Shown: positions 40,390-48,671, counted from the stretch's first letter. The stretch is 64,000 nt of DNA from DATLGB01 sp963740765 (GCA_963740765.1 CAVUFN010000016.1:806001-870000), one strand, 5' to 3'. The notes: generated by a model not told the origin, from the sequence alone. Numbers and translations: made by a program.

Positions 40390-42123
40390 ATGCGGATCGC
40401 CCTGCTCGCCCTGCTCGCCGCGATCCTGGTGGCCCCCGCCGCCGTGGCGGCGGAGCGGCCGATCGTCTACACGGTGGTGCTCGACGGCCTCGACGGCGAT
40501 CGCATCGACGCCGGCGACGCGCCGTTCATCGCGTCGCTGCTGGCCGGCGAGACCGGCCGCGCGACCTACTACCCCGAGTCGCGCTCGGTGATGATCGCCG
40601 AGACCAACCCGAACCACACGGCGATGATGACGGGCGCGTACGGGGCGACCTCGGGCATCCCGGGTAACGCCTTCGCGCTCTACGCGCCGCTGCAGAGCGA
40701 GGACTCCTGCACCGCGACCGGGCCGGTGGACCTGACCAGGCTCCCGAGCAAGACCTCGGGCGAGAACGCCGACTGCCCGCTTGCCCAGACGGTCTTCGAA
40801 GCGGTCAAGCGACAGGGCAACCCCGACGGCCTGCGCACCGCCGCCGTGCTCGGCAAGCCGAAGCTGGGCCGGATCTTCGCGGGCAAGCGCTTCGACGGGA
40901 CCCACCGCGACGTGGACTACCTCTGGGCGCCGTGCTCGAGCGGCGCGGACGACGACGACTATTGCGGGGACGTCCCGACGAACCCGATCACCGGCTACGC
41001 GATCGACGACGCGACGGTGATGGACGAGGTGCTGCGCACGATGAACGAGGGCATCGGGCCCGAGCCGCTGCGCCGGCCCGACTTCACCTTCGTCAACCTC
41101 CAGCAGATCGACAGCGCCGGTCACGCGACGGGCACCGACAGCGGCCTCTACGACGCCACGATCGGTCTCGCCGACCAGCAGGTCAAGCGCTTGGTGGACG
41201 CGCTCAAGGCGCGCGGCGAATGGGACCGGACGGTGCTCATCATCCTGTCCGACCACTCGATGGACACGACGCCGGCAAAGACCAACCTGACCGGCTCGCT
41301 GACCGGTGCCGGCATCTCCGACGACCGCTTCATGGTCGTGCAGAACGGCAGCGTCGACGCCGTCTACCTCGCCGACCGCACCGACCCGCAGCGCTTCGAG
41401 CTGCTCAAGCAGCTGCGCGCCGCCGCGCTCGCGACCCCGGACGTGGTCGAGGCGCTGTACCGCGAGCCCAACCCGGCCGACGGCGACGGCGCGTTCACCC
41501 TCGACGGGGTCCATCCCGGCTGGCACGCGGCGGGCGAGCGCTCCGGCGACCTGTTCGTCACCCACGCCAGCGGCGGCGCGTTCACCGACCCGTCCTTCTC
41601 CTCGAACCCGCTGCCGGGCAACCACGGCGGACCGCAGACGCGCGACAACTTCTTCGCCGTCACCGGCGGCGGCGGCTACCTGCGCCAGCAGCGCGTGCCC
41701 GGCACGGCGGGCGAGCAGTTCGACGACACGCTCGCCAATCCTGAGCAGGCGGAGAACGTCGACCCCGCGCCGACGATCATGGGCCTGCTCGGGCTGGCGC
41801 CGCCGCGTGACAGCGCGGGACGCTTCCTCTCCGAGGCGTTCGACCTCGCCGCCCTCCCGGGCCACGGCGCGCCGGCCGTCACGCCGCGCCTGCGGGTCAA
41901 GCGCCTGAGCTGCCGTCGCCTGCGCGTCACCGTCCTCCCGCGCACGGGCCGCCACGACCTGCGCGTGGGCAAGCAGCGGGTGCTGACCGACAGCGCGCGC
42001 TCGCGGGTGCGGGTGAAGGTGAGGCCCCACCGCAAGGTCCGGATCCGCGCCTCGCTGCGGTCGGCCGCCGGCGCCGCGAGCCCGGTCGTCAAGCGCCGGG
42101 TCCGCACCAGGCGCTGCCGCTAG
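40390..42123 (+). CDS. Secreted type I phosphodiesterase/nucleotide pyrophosphatase family protein
   Basis: A 577-residue exported enzyme of the alkaline phosphatase superfamily. Signal peptide at 1-20 (MRIALLALLAAILVAPAAVA). Metal and catalytic features: 'VVLDGLDGDRID' (first Asp), 'AETNPNHTAMMTGAYG' (nucleophile Thr in the P-N-H-T run), 'QIDSAGHATG' (Asp and His), 'ILSDHSMDTTP' (Asp-His), and 'GNHGGPQTRDN' (final His). It hydrolyses phosphodiesters or phosphomonoesters outside the cell. The C-terminal 80 residues are a basic beta-type domain with many Arg and Val, ending RRCR. Divergent from the ABC operon. Confidence 0.88.
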   Translation: MRIALLALLAAILVAPAAVAAERPIVYTVVLDGLDGDRIDAGDAPFIASLLAGETGRATYYPESRSVMIAETNPNHTAMMTGAYGATSGIPGNAFALYAPLQSEDSCTATGPVDLTRLPSKTSGENADCPLAQTVFEAVKRQGNPDGLRTAAVLGKPKLGRIFAGKRFDGTHRDVDYLWAPCSSGADDDDYCGDVPTNPITGYAIDDATVMDEVLRTMNEGIGPEPLRRPDFTFVNLQQIDSAGHATGTDSGLYDATIGLADQQVKRLVDALKARGEWDRTVLIILSDHSMDTTPAKTNLTGSLTGAGISDDRFMVVQNGSVDAVYLADRTDPQRFELLKQLRAAALATPDVVEALYREPNPADGDGAFTLDGVHPGWHAAGERSGDLFVTHASGGAFTDPSFSSNPLPGNHGGPQTRDNFFAVTGGGGYLRQQRVPGTAGEQFDDTLANPEQAENVDPAPTIMGLLGLAPPRDSAGRFLSEAFDLAALPGHGAPAVTPRLRVKRLSCRRLRVTVLPRTGRHDLRVGKQRVLTDSARSRVRVKVRPHRKVRIRASLRSAAGAASPVVKRRVRTRRCR

Positions 42124-42221
42124 GTCCAGCGGCCGTCCGCCCAGCGAGTTGCCGACGTCGTGCGCCGGCGTGGCCGGGCGGCGTCGGGACGAGCACCGTC
42201 GAGGAAGCCGTGGAGGAGGAG
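42124..42221 (-). pseudogene. Alpha/beta hydrolase remnant
   Basis: On the minus strand, immediately after the stop of the next gene, codons spell 'LLLHGFLDGA' (42221-42192), the oxyanion-strand motif of an alpha/beta hydrolase. A short distance on, in a different frame, they spell 'HDVGNSLGGRPLD' (around 42162-42124), the nucleophile elbow. In intact enzymes these are about 60 residues apart; here they are about 20 apart with a frameshift between them, so a deletion is likely. The fragment abuts the stop of the phosphodiesterase gene. Confidence 0.4.
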
Positions 42222-42223
42222 GA

Positions 42224-42682
42224 TCAGCGGCCGAAGCGGCTGACGAACGCCTCCGCCGTCGCGGGGATGCCGGCGATGCGCTCGCGCACGTCGGCGAGCC
42301 CGGCGCGCAGCTCCGCGTCCCCGACCTCGACCGGTGACAGCGAGTCCTGCAGCTCGGTGAGGATCGACTCGGCGAGGAAGACCGCCTCCGTGGCGTCCTC
42401 CACGAACCCCTTGACGCCGCGCGAGGGCGGGCCCTCGGGCTTCGGCGACACCGTCGGCACGGACACGCCGGTGCGCTCCGCGAACGACGTCGCCGTCTTC
42501 TGCGCCCGCCCGTAGGCGAGCTGGACCGGGCGGAAGAGGACCGCTTCGAGGCGGTCGGCGGACGCCTCGTCCAACGCCTCGTACGCCGCGCCCAGCGCGG
42601 CCACGGCGGTGCCGAGCTGGCCCGCCGCGTCGGCGACGGAGTCGGCCAGTTCCTGGCGCGCTTCGGCGGTCACGTAGGCCAT
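42224..42682 (-). CDS. 152-residue helical protein of unknown function
   Basis: Almost entirely alpha-helical and acidic, with repeating Ala-rich helices ('RQELADSVADAAGQLGTAVAALGAAYEALDEAS') and a central Pro-rich loop ('SVPTVSPKPEGPPSRGVKG'). No signal peptide or membrane segment. It contains no recognised motif. Start ATG 42682 (MAYVTAEARQ) is divergent from the lipoprotein sulfatase, whose start overlaps or lies within 25 bases. It stops just before a degraded hydrolase fragment. Confidence 0.65.
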   Translation of the reverse strand: MAYVTAEARQELADSVADAAGQLGTAVAALGAAYEALDEASADRLEAVLFRPVQLAYGRAQKTATSFAERTGVSVPTVSPKPEGPPSRGVKGFVEDATEAVFLAESILTELQDSLSPVEVGDAELRAGLADVRERIAGIPATAEAFVSRFGR

Positions 42683-42707
42683 GGGTTCGAGGCTACCGTT
42701 CCCCGGC

Positions 42708-44213
42708 GTGCGCTCGGCGGTTCTCGCTCTTTGTGTGCTCTGCCTCACGGCCTGCGGCACCGAATCGCCGGCGGCGGCCATCCTGCCACCCGCCGCCCAC
42801 GACGTCAGCCGGCCGAACATCGTCTACGTGCTCACGGACGATCTCTCGACCGACCTCCTGCAGTTCATGCCCAACGTGCAGCGCCTCCAGCGCGAGGGCA
42901 CCAGCTTTACGCAGTTCATCACCAGCGCGTCGCTGTGCTGCCCCAGTCGCGCGTCGATCTTGACCGGCCGGCTGCCGCACGACACCGGCGTGCGCACCAA
43001 CGTCTTCCCGCGCGGCGGCATCTACGCGTTCGCGGTGAACCACAACCCCCGCCGGACCTTCGCGCGCACGCTCAACGCCCAGGGCTACCGCACCGCGTTG
43101 ATGGGCAAGTACCTCAACGGCTACCGCGCCTCGAGCGGCGCCGTCCCACCCGGATGGACGGACTGGGCGGGCAGCGCGAAGGGCTACCAGGGCTTCGACT
43201 ACACGCTCGACGTCAACGGCGTGCCGACGTTCTTCGGCGACGGGGAGTCCGACTACCTCACGGACGTGATCGCCGAGCGCGGGGCGCGGATCATCGACGA
43301 GGCGGCCGCGGACCGCCGCCCCTTCCTCCTCGAGCTGTCGACCTTCACGCCCCACCGGCCGGCGATCCCGGCGCCACGCCATCGCGGGCTGTTCGCCGGC
43401 ACCACGGCCCCGCGCGGGCCCGCCTTCAACACGCCGATCGTCGACGCGCCCCGCTGGCTGGCCTCGCGACGCAGGCGCACGGCGGCGCGCGTCGCGCGCA
43501 TCGACATCCGCTACCGGCAGCGTGCCCGCTCCGTGGTGAGCGTCGACGAGCTGCTGGGCAGGCTCATCGACCACCTCGAGGCGACGGGCCAGCTGTCCGA
43601 CACCTACGTCGTCTTCGGCTCCGACAACGGTTTCCACATGGGCGAGCACCGGCTGCTGCCGGGGAAGCTGACCGCCTTCGAGACCGACATCCGTGTCCCG
43701 TTCGTCGTGCGCGGCCCCGGCGTCCCCGCCGGGCGCAAGGTCGACGCGCTCGTGCAGAACACCGACATCGCGCCGACCTTCGAGGCGCTGGCCGGCGCCG
43801 TCCCGCGACCGGACATGGACGGCCGCAGCCTGGCCGGGATGATCCACGGCGGCGCGGTCCCCGACGATTGGCGCGACGCGGCGATCGTCGAGCACACCCA
43901 CACCGACCGCAAGTCCAACGACCCCGACAACCAGACGCCGGCGAGCGGCGACCCGCCGTCCTACGAGGCGCTGCGGACCCGCACCGCGACCTACGTCGAG
44001 TACCACGACGGCGAGCGGGAGTACTACGACCTGCGCAGGGACCCGGAGCAGCTCCACAACGCCTACGGCGACCTGACGGCCACCGAGCGGGCGCGCCTGT
44101 CAGCCCGCCTGCAGCAGCTCGTCAGCTGCCATGGGGCGGCTCGATGCGCGACAGCACCTGCCGGGCGAGCAGCCCGAAGTCGGGCTCGGCCCCCGCGCCG
44201 GACGCGGGGTTGA
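42708..44213 (+). CDS. Lipoprotein sulfatase
   Basis: A 501-residue formylglycine sulfatase. The signal ends in a lipobox LTAC (Cys16), so it is anchored outside the cell. The activation motif C-x-P-S-R is 'SASLCCPSRASILTGRLPHD' (Cys77, the second Cys is at x). Metal ligands: 'IVYVLTDDLS' (two Asp), 'FGSDNGFHMGEH' (Asp, Asn, His) and 'KLTAFETDIRVPF' (Lys). It removes sulfate from polysaccharides or steroids. GTG 42708 gives a clean signal; ATG 42681 would overlap the divergent neighbour. The tail beyond about residue 480 is basic low complexity and overlaps the FMN reductase gene by 92 bases. Confidence 0.9.
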   Translation: MRSAVLALCVLCLTACGTESPAAAILPPAAHDVSRPNIVYVLTDDLSTDLLQFMPNVQRLQREGTSFTQFITSASLCCPSRASILTGRLPHDTGVRTNVFPRGGIYAFAVNHNPRRTFARTLNAQGYRTALMGKYLNGYRASSGAVPPGWTDWAGSAKGYQGFDYTLDVNGVPTFFGDGESDYLTDVIAERGARIIDEAAADRRPFLLELSTFTPHRPAIPAPRHRGLFAGTTAPRGPAFNTPIVDAPRWLASRRRRTAARVARIDIRYRQRARSVVSVDELLGRLIDHLEATGQLSDTYVVFGSDNGFHMGEHRLLPGKLTAFETDIRVPFVVRGPGVPAGRKVDALVQNTDIAPTFEALAGAVPRPDMDGRSLAGMIHGGAVPDDWRDAAIVEHTHTDRKSNDPDNQTPASGDPPSYEALRTRTATYVEYHDGEREYYDLRRDPEQLHNAYGDLTATERARLSARLQQLVSCHGAARCATAPAGRAARSRARPPRRTRG

Positions 44214-44655
44214 CCGTCATCCCGTACGGGGTCGGCCAGCCGCGCAGGGCGTGGACGATCGAGCGCAGCGAGGTCAGCGTCGTCGCGGTGGCCTGCCAGC
44301 CGTCGGCGACCACGATCAGCCCGACGGGACGGCCGTCGAAGTAGGGCCGGGCGTCCGTCCGCAGCTCCTCGACCCAGTCGATCGCGTTCTTGACCAGGCC
44401 GGAGACGCCGCCGTGGTAGCCGGGGGAGCAGACGACGATGCCGTCGGCGCGGCGGATCGCGGCGAGGAAGCGGTCGACCCGCTCGTCCGCGGCCGTGACC
44501 CCGGGCGCGTAGATCGGGAACTCGAGGTCGGCGGCGGCGAACGCCTCGGTCTCCGCGCCGAGCGCCGCGCACGCGTCCAGGGCCGCGCGCAGCGCGCGCT
44601 CCGACGACGAGCCGGCGCGCGTGGTCCCGCCGAGCCCGACGACGACCGGGCTCAC
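44122..44655 (-). CDS. NADPH-dependent FMN reductase-like flavoprotein
   Basis: A 177-residue flavodoxin-like protein of the NADPH:FMN reductase family. FMN-binding loops: 'GLGGTTRAGSSSERAL' at the start, 'SPGYHGGVSGLVKNAIDWVEEL' (the YHGGxSGxLKNAxDW signature) and 'FDGRPVGLIVVADG'. Reduces flavin or quinones with NAD(P)H. GTG 44655 overlaps the TGA of the pyrophosphatase gene (GTGA), so they are coupled. Its last 92 bases are antisense to the end of the sulfatase gene. Confidence 0.9.
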   Translation of the reverse strand: MSPVVVGLGGTTRAGSSSERALRAALDACAALGAETEAFAAADLEFPIYAPGVTAADERVDRFLAAIRRADGIVVCSPGYHGGVSGLVKNAIDWVEELRTDARPYFDGRPVGLIVVADGWQATATTLTSLRSIVHALRGWPTPYGMTVNPASGAGAEPDFGLLARQVLSRIEPPHGS

Positions 44656-45176
44656 CCGTCTTCGGAGCCGGCAGACTTCTCGGCGTCGCGCTTGCGCCAG
44701 CGCTCGCGGCACTCCTCGATCTCCTGCAGCGCCTCGTCAACCGAATACCAGCCGTCGACGGTGACCTCCTTGCCCTCCGGCTGCTTGTAGATGGAGAAGA
44801 AGTGCTCGATCTCGTCCTGCAGGCGGTCAGGCAGGTCCTCGAGGCGCTCGAGCGTGTTCCAGTTCGGGTCCCGGTACGGGACGCAGAGGACCTTGGCGTC
44901 CTCGCCGTGGTCGTCGGTCATGCGGAACAGGGCGATCGGCTTGCAGGGGATGATGCAACCCGGGAACGTCGGCTCGGTCACGCAGACCATCGCGTCGAGC
45001 GGGTCGTCGTCACCGGCCCAGGTCCCGGGGATGAAGCCGTAGTCGGTCGGATAGACGACCGAGCTGAACAGGTAGCGATCCAGCTTGATCGCCTGCAGGT
45101 CCTCGTCCCACTCGTACTTGTTGCGCGACCCCTTCGGGATCTCGATCGTGACGTAGAGCGGTTCGTCGTCGGTCAT
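44652..45176 (-). CDS. ppa: Inorganic pyrophosphatase (family I)
   Basis: A 174-residue soluble pyrophosphatase that hydrolyses pyrophosphate and drives biosynthesis. The family-I signature is present as 'AGDDDPLDAMVCVTE' (D-x-D-P-x-D, metal-binding Asp residues), with 'PKGSRNKYEWDEDLQ' and 'SSVVYPTDYGFIPGTWAGD' near the N-terminus (Lys, Arg, Tyr of the active site). A C-terminal acidic/basic tail (RWRKRDAEKSAGSEDG) is unusual only in its charge. Coupled to the FMN reductase gene; divergent from mscL (26 bases). Confidence 0.96.
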   Translation of the reverse strand: MTDDEPLYVTIEIPKGSRNKYEWDEDLQAIKLDRYLFSSVVYPTDYGFIPGTWAGDDDPLDAMVCVTEPTFPGCIIPCKPIALFRMTDDHGEDAKVLCVPYRDPNWNTLERLEDLPDRLQDEIEHFFSIYKQPEGKEVTVDGWYSVDEALQEIEECRERWRKRDAEKSAGSEDG

Positions 45177-45202
45177 CTGGCCATGAGCGTATCTTCCGGC
45201 AC

Positions 45203-45616
45203 ATGCTCAAAGGGTTCAGGGACTTCATCCTCAAAGGCAACGTCGTCGACCTTGCCGTGGCGGTGGTCATCGGTGCGGCGTTCGGTGCCGTCGTCGCGTC
45301 GCTCGTCGAGAACATCATCACGCCGCTGGTGGGCGCCATCATCGGCGAGCCCGACTTCGGCGCGCTGAGCTTCACGATCAACGACTCCAAGTTCGGCTAC
45401 GGCAACGTCATCAACGCGCTCATCACGTTCCTGTCGGTCGCCGCGGTCATCTACTTCGCCGTGGTGACGCCCATGAACAAGGTCATGGACCGGCTCAAGC
45501 CGGGCAAGAGCGTCGACGACCCCGTGCGTGCCTGCCCCGAGTGCCTGTCGGACATCCCCGGCAAGGCCTCTCGCTGCGCGTTCTGCACGGCGCAGGTCAC
45601 GCCCGCGTCGGTCTGA
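45203..45616 (+). CDS. mscL: Large-conductance mechanosensitive channel with C-terminal zinc ribbon
   Basis: A 137-residue MscL. N-terminal helix 'MLKGFRDFILKGNVVDLAVAVVIGAAFG' is the pore gate, and the second helix 'GNVINALITFLSVAAVIYFAVV' is intact. Releases osmolytes on sudden hypo-osmotic stress. After the usual helix (PMNKVMDRLKPG) the protein ends in a small two-Cys-pair ribbon 'ACPECLSDIPGKASRCAFC', which could bind zinc; such tails replace the cytosolic helix bundle in some actinobacteria. The 3' end overlaps the convergent TauE gene by 20 bases. Confidence 0.94.
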   Translation: MLKGFRDFILKGNVVDLAVAVVIGAAFGAVVASLVENIITPLVGAIIGEPDFGALSFTINDSKFGYGNVINALITFLSVAAVIYFAVVTPMNKVMDRLKPGKSVDDPVRACPECLSDIPGKASRCAFCTAQVTPASV

Positions 45617-45953
45617 CGAGCCGGGCGGCGACGAACAGCATCAGGAGCGCGAAGCCGACCTCCAGCGTCCGCTCGTCCAACGCATTGGCGAGCGCGACGC
45701 CGCCGGCGACGCCACCGATCGCCAGCGCGCCGGCCAGCAGGCCGTCGCGCCAGCGCACGTTGCCGTAGGTGGACTGGCGATACGCGCCGAGCGCCGACAC
45801 GGGGATGATCGCCAGCAGCGACGTCGCCTCGGCGTCGACCTGATCGAGGCCGAGCGCAAGCGTCAGCGCCGGCACGAAGAGGATGCCGCCACCGACGCCG
45901 AGCAGCCCCGCGACGACGCCGCCTGCGAGCCCGATGAGGATCGCCTCGACCAT
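45597..45953 (-). CDS. Half-size TauE/SafE-like protein (second half)
   Basis: A 118-residue membrane protein with about four hydrophobic segments and the TauE/SafE glycine motif 'GLLGVGGGILFVPALTLALG'. Full-length TauE/SafE proteins are about 250 residues with two such repeats. Here each repeat is a separate gene; this one starts with ATG 45953 overlapping the TGA of the other (TGATG). The two should assemble as a pair to form an anion (sulfite-type) exporter. Its last 20 bases are antisense to mscL. Confidence 0.85.
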   Translation of the reverse strand: MVEAILIGLAGGVVAGLLGVGGGILFVPALTLALGLDQVDAEATSLLAIIPVSALGAYRQSTYGNVRWRDGLLAGALAIGGVAGGVALANALDERTLEVGFALLMLFVAARLVRPTRA

Positions 45954-46315
45954 CACACGAGGATCGAGATCGCCACCGCGACGAGCAGGACGGCGAAGCC
46001 CTGGCGCAGGCGCTCCTGGGGGACCCGTTGTTGGAGCGTGGTACCGGCGACCACCCCGGCCAGGGCGGGGACGCCGACGAGCAGGCCGGCGCCGACGTGG
46101 ACGGTCCCGTAGGCGGCGCCGCTGAACGCCGCGCCGGCGGCGGCGATCAGCCCGATCGCGGCGAGTGACGTCCCGGCCGCCTCGCGCTCTGCGTAGCCGA
46201 GCCACAGCACCAGCAGCGGGACGAGCACGGTGCCTCCTCCGACGCCGAACAGACCGCTGAAGAGGCCCGCCGCCGAACCGATCGCGGCCAGCTTCAGGGG
46301 TGGCGAGGCCGACAC
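45953..46315 (-). CDS. Half-size TauE/SafE-like protein (first half)
   Basis: A 120-residue membrane protein, four hydrophobic segments, with the motif 'GLFSGLFGVGGGTVLVPLLVLWLG' and 'EAAGTSLAAIGLIAAAGAAF'. It is a paralogue of the next gene downstream. Stop and next start overlap as TGATG in different frames, so readthrough cannot make a single protein; ribosome reinitiation probably keeps the ratio equal. Likely a subunit of a sulfite/organosulfonate-type exporter, by family only. Confidence 0.85.
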   Translation of the reverse strand: MSASPPLKLAAIGSAAGLFSGLFGVGGGTVLVPLLVLWLGYAEREAAGTSLAAIGLIAAAGAAFSGAAYGTVHVGAGLLVGVPALAGVVAGTTLQQRVPQERLRQGFAVLLVAVAISILV

Positions 46316-46389
46316 GCCGGAACCCTTGCCGGCCGAGCCGGGCCCCCCTGCCTTTTCGTTCGCGGCATGAGGCCGGGCATACTAGGCGC

Positions 46390-47184
46390 GTGCCAGATCT
46401 CCACGCGTTGCTCGCCCCCCTCACCGCCGACCCGGAGCGCTCGGCGGTGCTGCTGGACGTCGACGGCGTACTCGCCCCGATCGTGGAGCAACCGGACGAC
46501 GCCCACATGCCCGAGACCACCCGCCGTCCCCTGATCGAGGTGGCCAAGCGGTACGGCATCGTCGCCTGCGTGTCCGGCCGGCGCGCGTCGGACGCACGCC
46601 GGATCGTGTCCCTGGGCTCGATCTCCTATCTCGGCTCGCACGGGTCGGAGATCCTGCGCGCCGGGACGATCGCCCCCGAGCTCGACGCCGAACTGCAGGG
46701 CTGGAGCGCGCGGGTGCGCGCGTTCGCCAACGAAGCGATGGACGAGGAGATGCGCCGCCTGCGCGTCCGGCTCGAGGACAAGGAGGCGATCGCGGCGCTG
46801 CACTGGCGCGGCGTCCCCGACGAGGACGACGCGCAGCGGGCCATCGAGAACGTGTCCCGCGCCGCGGAGGACGCGGGCTTCGTGACCCACTGGGGCCGCA
46901 AGGTGCTCGAGATCCGCCCGCCCGTGCGCATCGACAAGGGGGCCGGGATCATCCGGTTGCTCGCGGACGTCGATCTCGCCGCGGCCGTCTATGTGGGCGA
47001 CGACCTGACCGACGTCGACGCCTTCCGCGGGCTCGAGGAGCTGTCGGCCACCGGCTCCATCGCGGAGGTCCTCAAGGTCGGGGTGCGCTCCGACGAGGGC
47101 CCGCCGCAGCTCGAGGCCGAGGCCGATGTCATGGTCGACGGCACCGACGGCGTCCGCGAGCTGCTGCAGGCGCTCGCCGAGTAG
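46390..47184 (+). CDS. otsB: Trehalose-6-phosphate phosphatase
   Basis: A 264-residue HAD phosphatase that makes trehalose from trehalose-6-phosphate. HAD motif I 'VLLDVDGVLAPIVEQPDDA' (DVDG, nucleophile Asp); motif II Ser in 'VACVSGRRASDA'; 'SYLGSHGSEIL' (family signature); and motif IV 'AVYVGDDLTDVDAF'. Start is GTG 46390. The partner trehalose-6-phosphate synthase is not present here. It heads a short run with a membrane protein and a glycosyltransferase. Trehalose protects against osmotic and drying stress. Confidence 0.93.
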   Translation: MPDLHALLAPLTADPERSAVLLDVDGVLAPIVEQPDDAHMPETTRRPLIEVAKRYGIVACVSGRRASDARRIVSLGSISYLGSHGSEILRAGTIAPELDAELQGWSARVRAFANEAMDEEMRRLRVRLEDKEAIAALHWRGVPDEDDAQRAIENVSRAAEDAGFVTHWGRKVLEIRPPVRIDKGAGIIRLLADVDLAAAVYVGDDLTDVDAFRGLEELSATGSIAEVLKVGVRSDEGPPQLEAEADVMVDGTDGVRELLQALAE

Positions 47185-47190
47185 CGGACG

Positions 47191-47730
47191 GTGAGGTTCG
47201 CCGACTTCCTCCGGGCGGCGGTGCTGCTGAGCGCGGGGGCGGCGACGGCACTGGCGGCGGTGACGGTGATCGCCGCGACGCGCGACTACGACGACGTCCT
47301 CGTGCTGGTCTCCGTCGGCTGGTGGACGCTGACCGCGTTCGCCGGCCTGCGCCTGGAGGGCCGCGCCCACGAGGGCATCGCCCGAGCGATGGCCGACGCG
47401 CGCCATCAGACGACACTGCCCGAGCTGCGCCCGGCCGTGACGCTGCTCAACCGGCTGTGGCTGCTGCTGCTCGTCACCATCGGTGCCGCCGCCGCCGGCT
47501 TCTTCGCGCCCTCCGTCCCGAGCGCCGCGGCCGGCTTCGCGATCCTGGTGGCGCTGGCGTGGCGGCGCCAGGGCAACGCCGTGGCGGCGATCGAGGAGCG
47601 CGACGCGGCGCGCTTCTACGTCGACCGCACGTCGGCCTTCGCGCCCATCCGGCTGATCCGCACGCCCGGCTTCGGTGGGACGTTCCTGCGCAAGAGCGAC
47701 CGGCGCGACCCGCACCCCGCCGAGCCGTGA
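47191..47730 (+). CDS. Membrane protein of unknown function
   Basis: A 179-residue protein with helices at about 8-28, 38-52 (WTLTAFAGL), 88-107 and 108-123, and a polar C-terminal part ('AIEERDAARFYVDRTSAFAPIRLIRTPGFGGTFLRKSD'). Starts GTG 47191, 6 bases after otsB, and its end overlaps the glycosyltransferase start as GTGA. Family not recognised. Its coupling suggests a role with trehalose or polysaccharide handling at the membrane. Confidence 0.75.
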   Translation: MRFADFLRAAVLLSAGAATALAAVTVIAATRDYDDVLVLVSVGWWTLTAFAGLRLEGRAHEGIARAMADARHQTTLPELRPAVTLLNRLWLLLLVTIGAAAAGFFAPSVPSAAAGFAILVALAWRRQGNAVAAIEERDAARFYVDRTSAFAPIRLIRTPGFGGTFLRKSDRRDPHPAEP

Positions 47731-48671
47731 TCGACGTCCTCATCGTCTCCCTGGGGACGACGGGCGGGCTGCGGACGGCCGACGACGCCTTCGCCGCCTC
47801 CCTGGAGCGGGCCGGCGCGGCCGTCGAGATCGTGCGGGCCGGCGCGGCGCCGCGGGTCCGGACCCTCGCGCTCACCGACCTCGTCCAGGCGCGCGCCGCC
47901 CGCGCCGCCGTCCGGGAGGCGCGCGCCATCGTCTACTCCTCCACGACCGCCGCGCTGTTGGCCCCGCGCGCCGGCGCGATCCGCTTCGACGCCCCGGCCG
48001 CCGGCAACCGCCCCGGCCGCCACGGGATCTGGCAGCGGCCCGCCGAGCGCCGCCGCTTCGCCGCCGCGCCCCTGCTGCTGCCGTGGAGCGCGGGCGCGCT
48101 CGCCGAAGCGCCGCGGGTGGACACGCCGGCGGTCGTCGTCCCCGTCCCGTGCGACTCAGGGGACCGTCCCCCCGGTCGCACGCGGGATGTGGCGGCGGTC
48201 ACCTACGGGGCGCATCCCGAGAAGAAGGGCCTCGATCGCGTGCTGGCCGCGTGGCGGTCGGTCCGGGGCGACGGCGAGGAGCTCGTGGTGGCCGGGCTGG
48301 AGGGGACGGACGAGCCGGGCGTGCGCTACGCCGGCATGCTCCCAGGCGACGAGTACCGGACGCTGCTCGCCCGCGCCCGCGCATTCGTCACCGCGCCGCG
48401 GCGTGAGGACTACGGCATCGCCCAGCTCGAGGCGCTCGCCGCGGGCTGCGTGCTCGTCACCACCCCCGGGCCCGGCCCGTACGCCGCGCTCCCACTCGCG
48501 CGCGAGCTCGACCCGCGCTCGGTCGCCGAGGAGCTCGGCCCGGCGATCCGGGCCGCGCTCGACGATCCGCTCCCGGGCTACGCGGGGCGGGCCGCCGAGT
48601 TGCTCGCGCCGTTCAGGACCGGAGCCGTCGACCGCGTCGTGCGTGACGAGGTGCTGCCGCGCCTGCTCTAG
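47727..48671 (+). CDS. GT-B fold glycosyltransferase (GT4-like)
   Basis: A 314-residue transferase. The C-terminal half holds the donor site: 'AHPEKKGLDRVLAAWRSV', 'ELVVAGLEGTDEP', 'VRYAGMLPGDEYRTLLARARAFVTAPRREDYGIAQLEALAAGC', including the E-x7-E type pair. The N-terminal acceptor domain is diverged and short. GTG 47727 overlaps the previous stop. It adds a sugar to an unknown acceptor; the context (trehalose phosphatase and a membrane protein) suggests glycolipid or glucan synthesis, not proven. Confidence 0.85.
   Translation: MIDVLIVSLGTTGGLRTADDAFAASLERAGAAVEIVRAGAAPRVRTLALTDLVQARAARAAVREARAIVYSSTTAALLAPRAGAIRFDAPAAGNRPGRHGIWQRPAERRRFAAAPLLLPWSAGALAEAPRVDTPAVVVPVPCDSGDRPPGRTRDVAAVTYGAHPEKKGLDRVLAAWRSVRGDGEELVVAGLEGTDEPGVRYAGMLPGDEYRTLLARARAFVTAPRREDYGIAQLEALAAGCVLVTTPGPGPYAALPLARELDPRSVAEELGPAIRAALDDPLPGYAGRAAELLAPFRTGAVDRVVRDEVLPRLL

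Noticed and set aside
45953..45955. The TGA between the TauE halves as a selenocysteine codon
   Set aside because: The two halves are in different frames, so readthrough would not join them. The TGATG overlap fits reinitiation.
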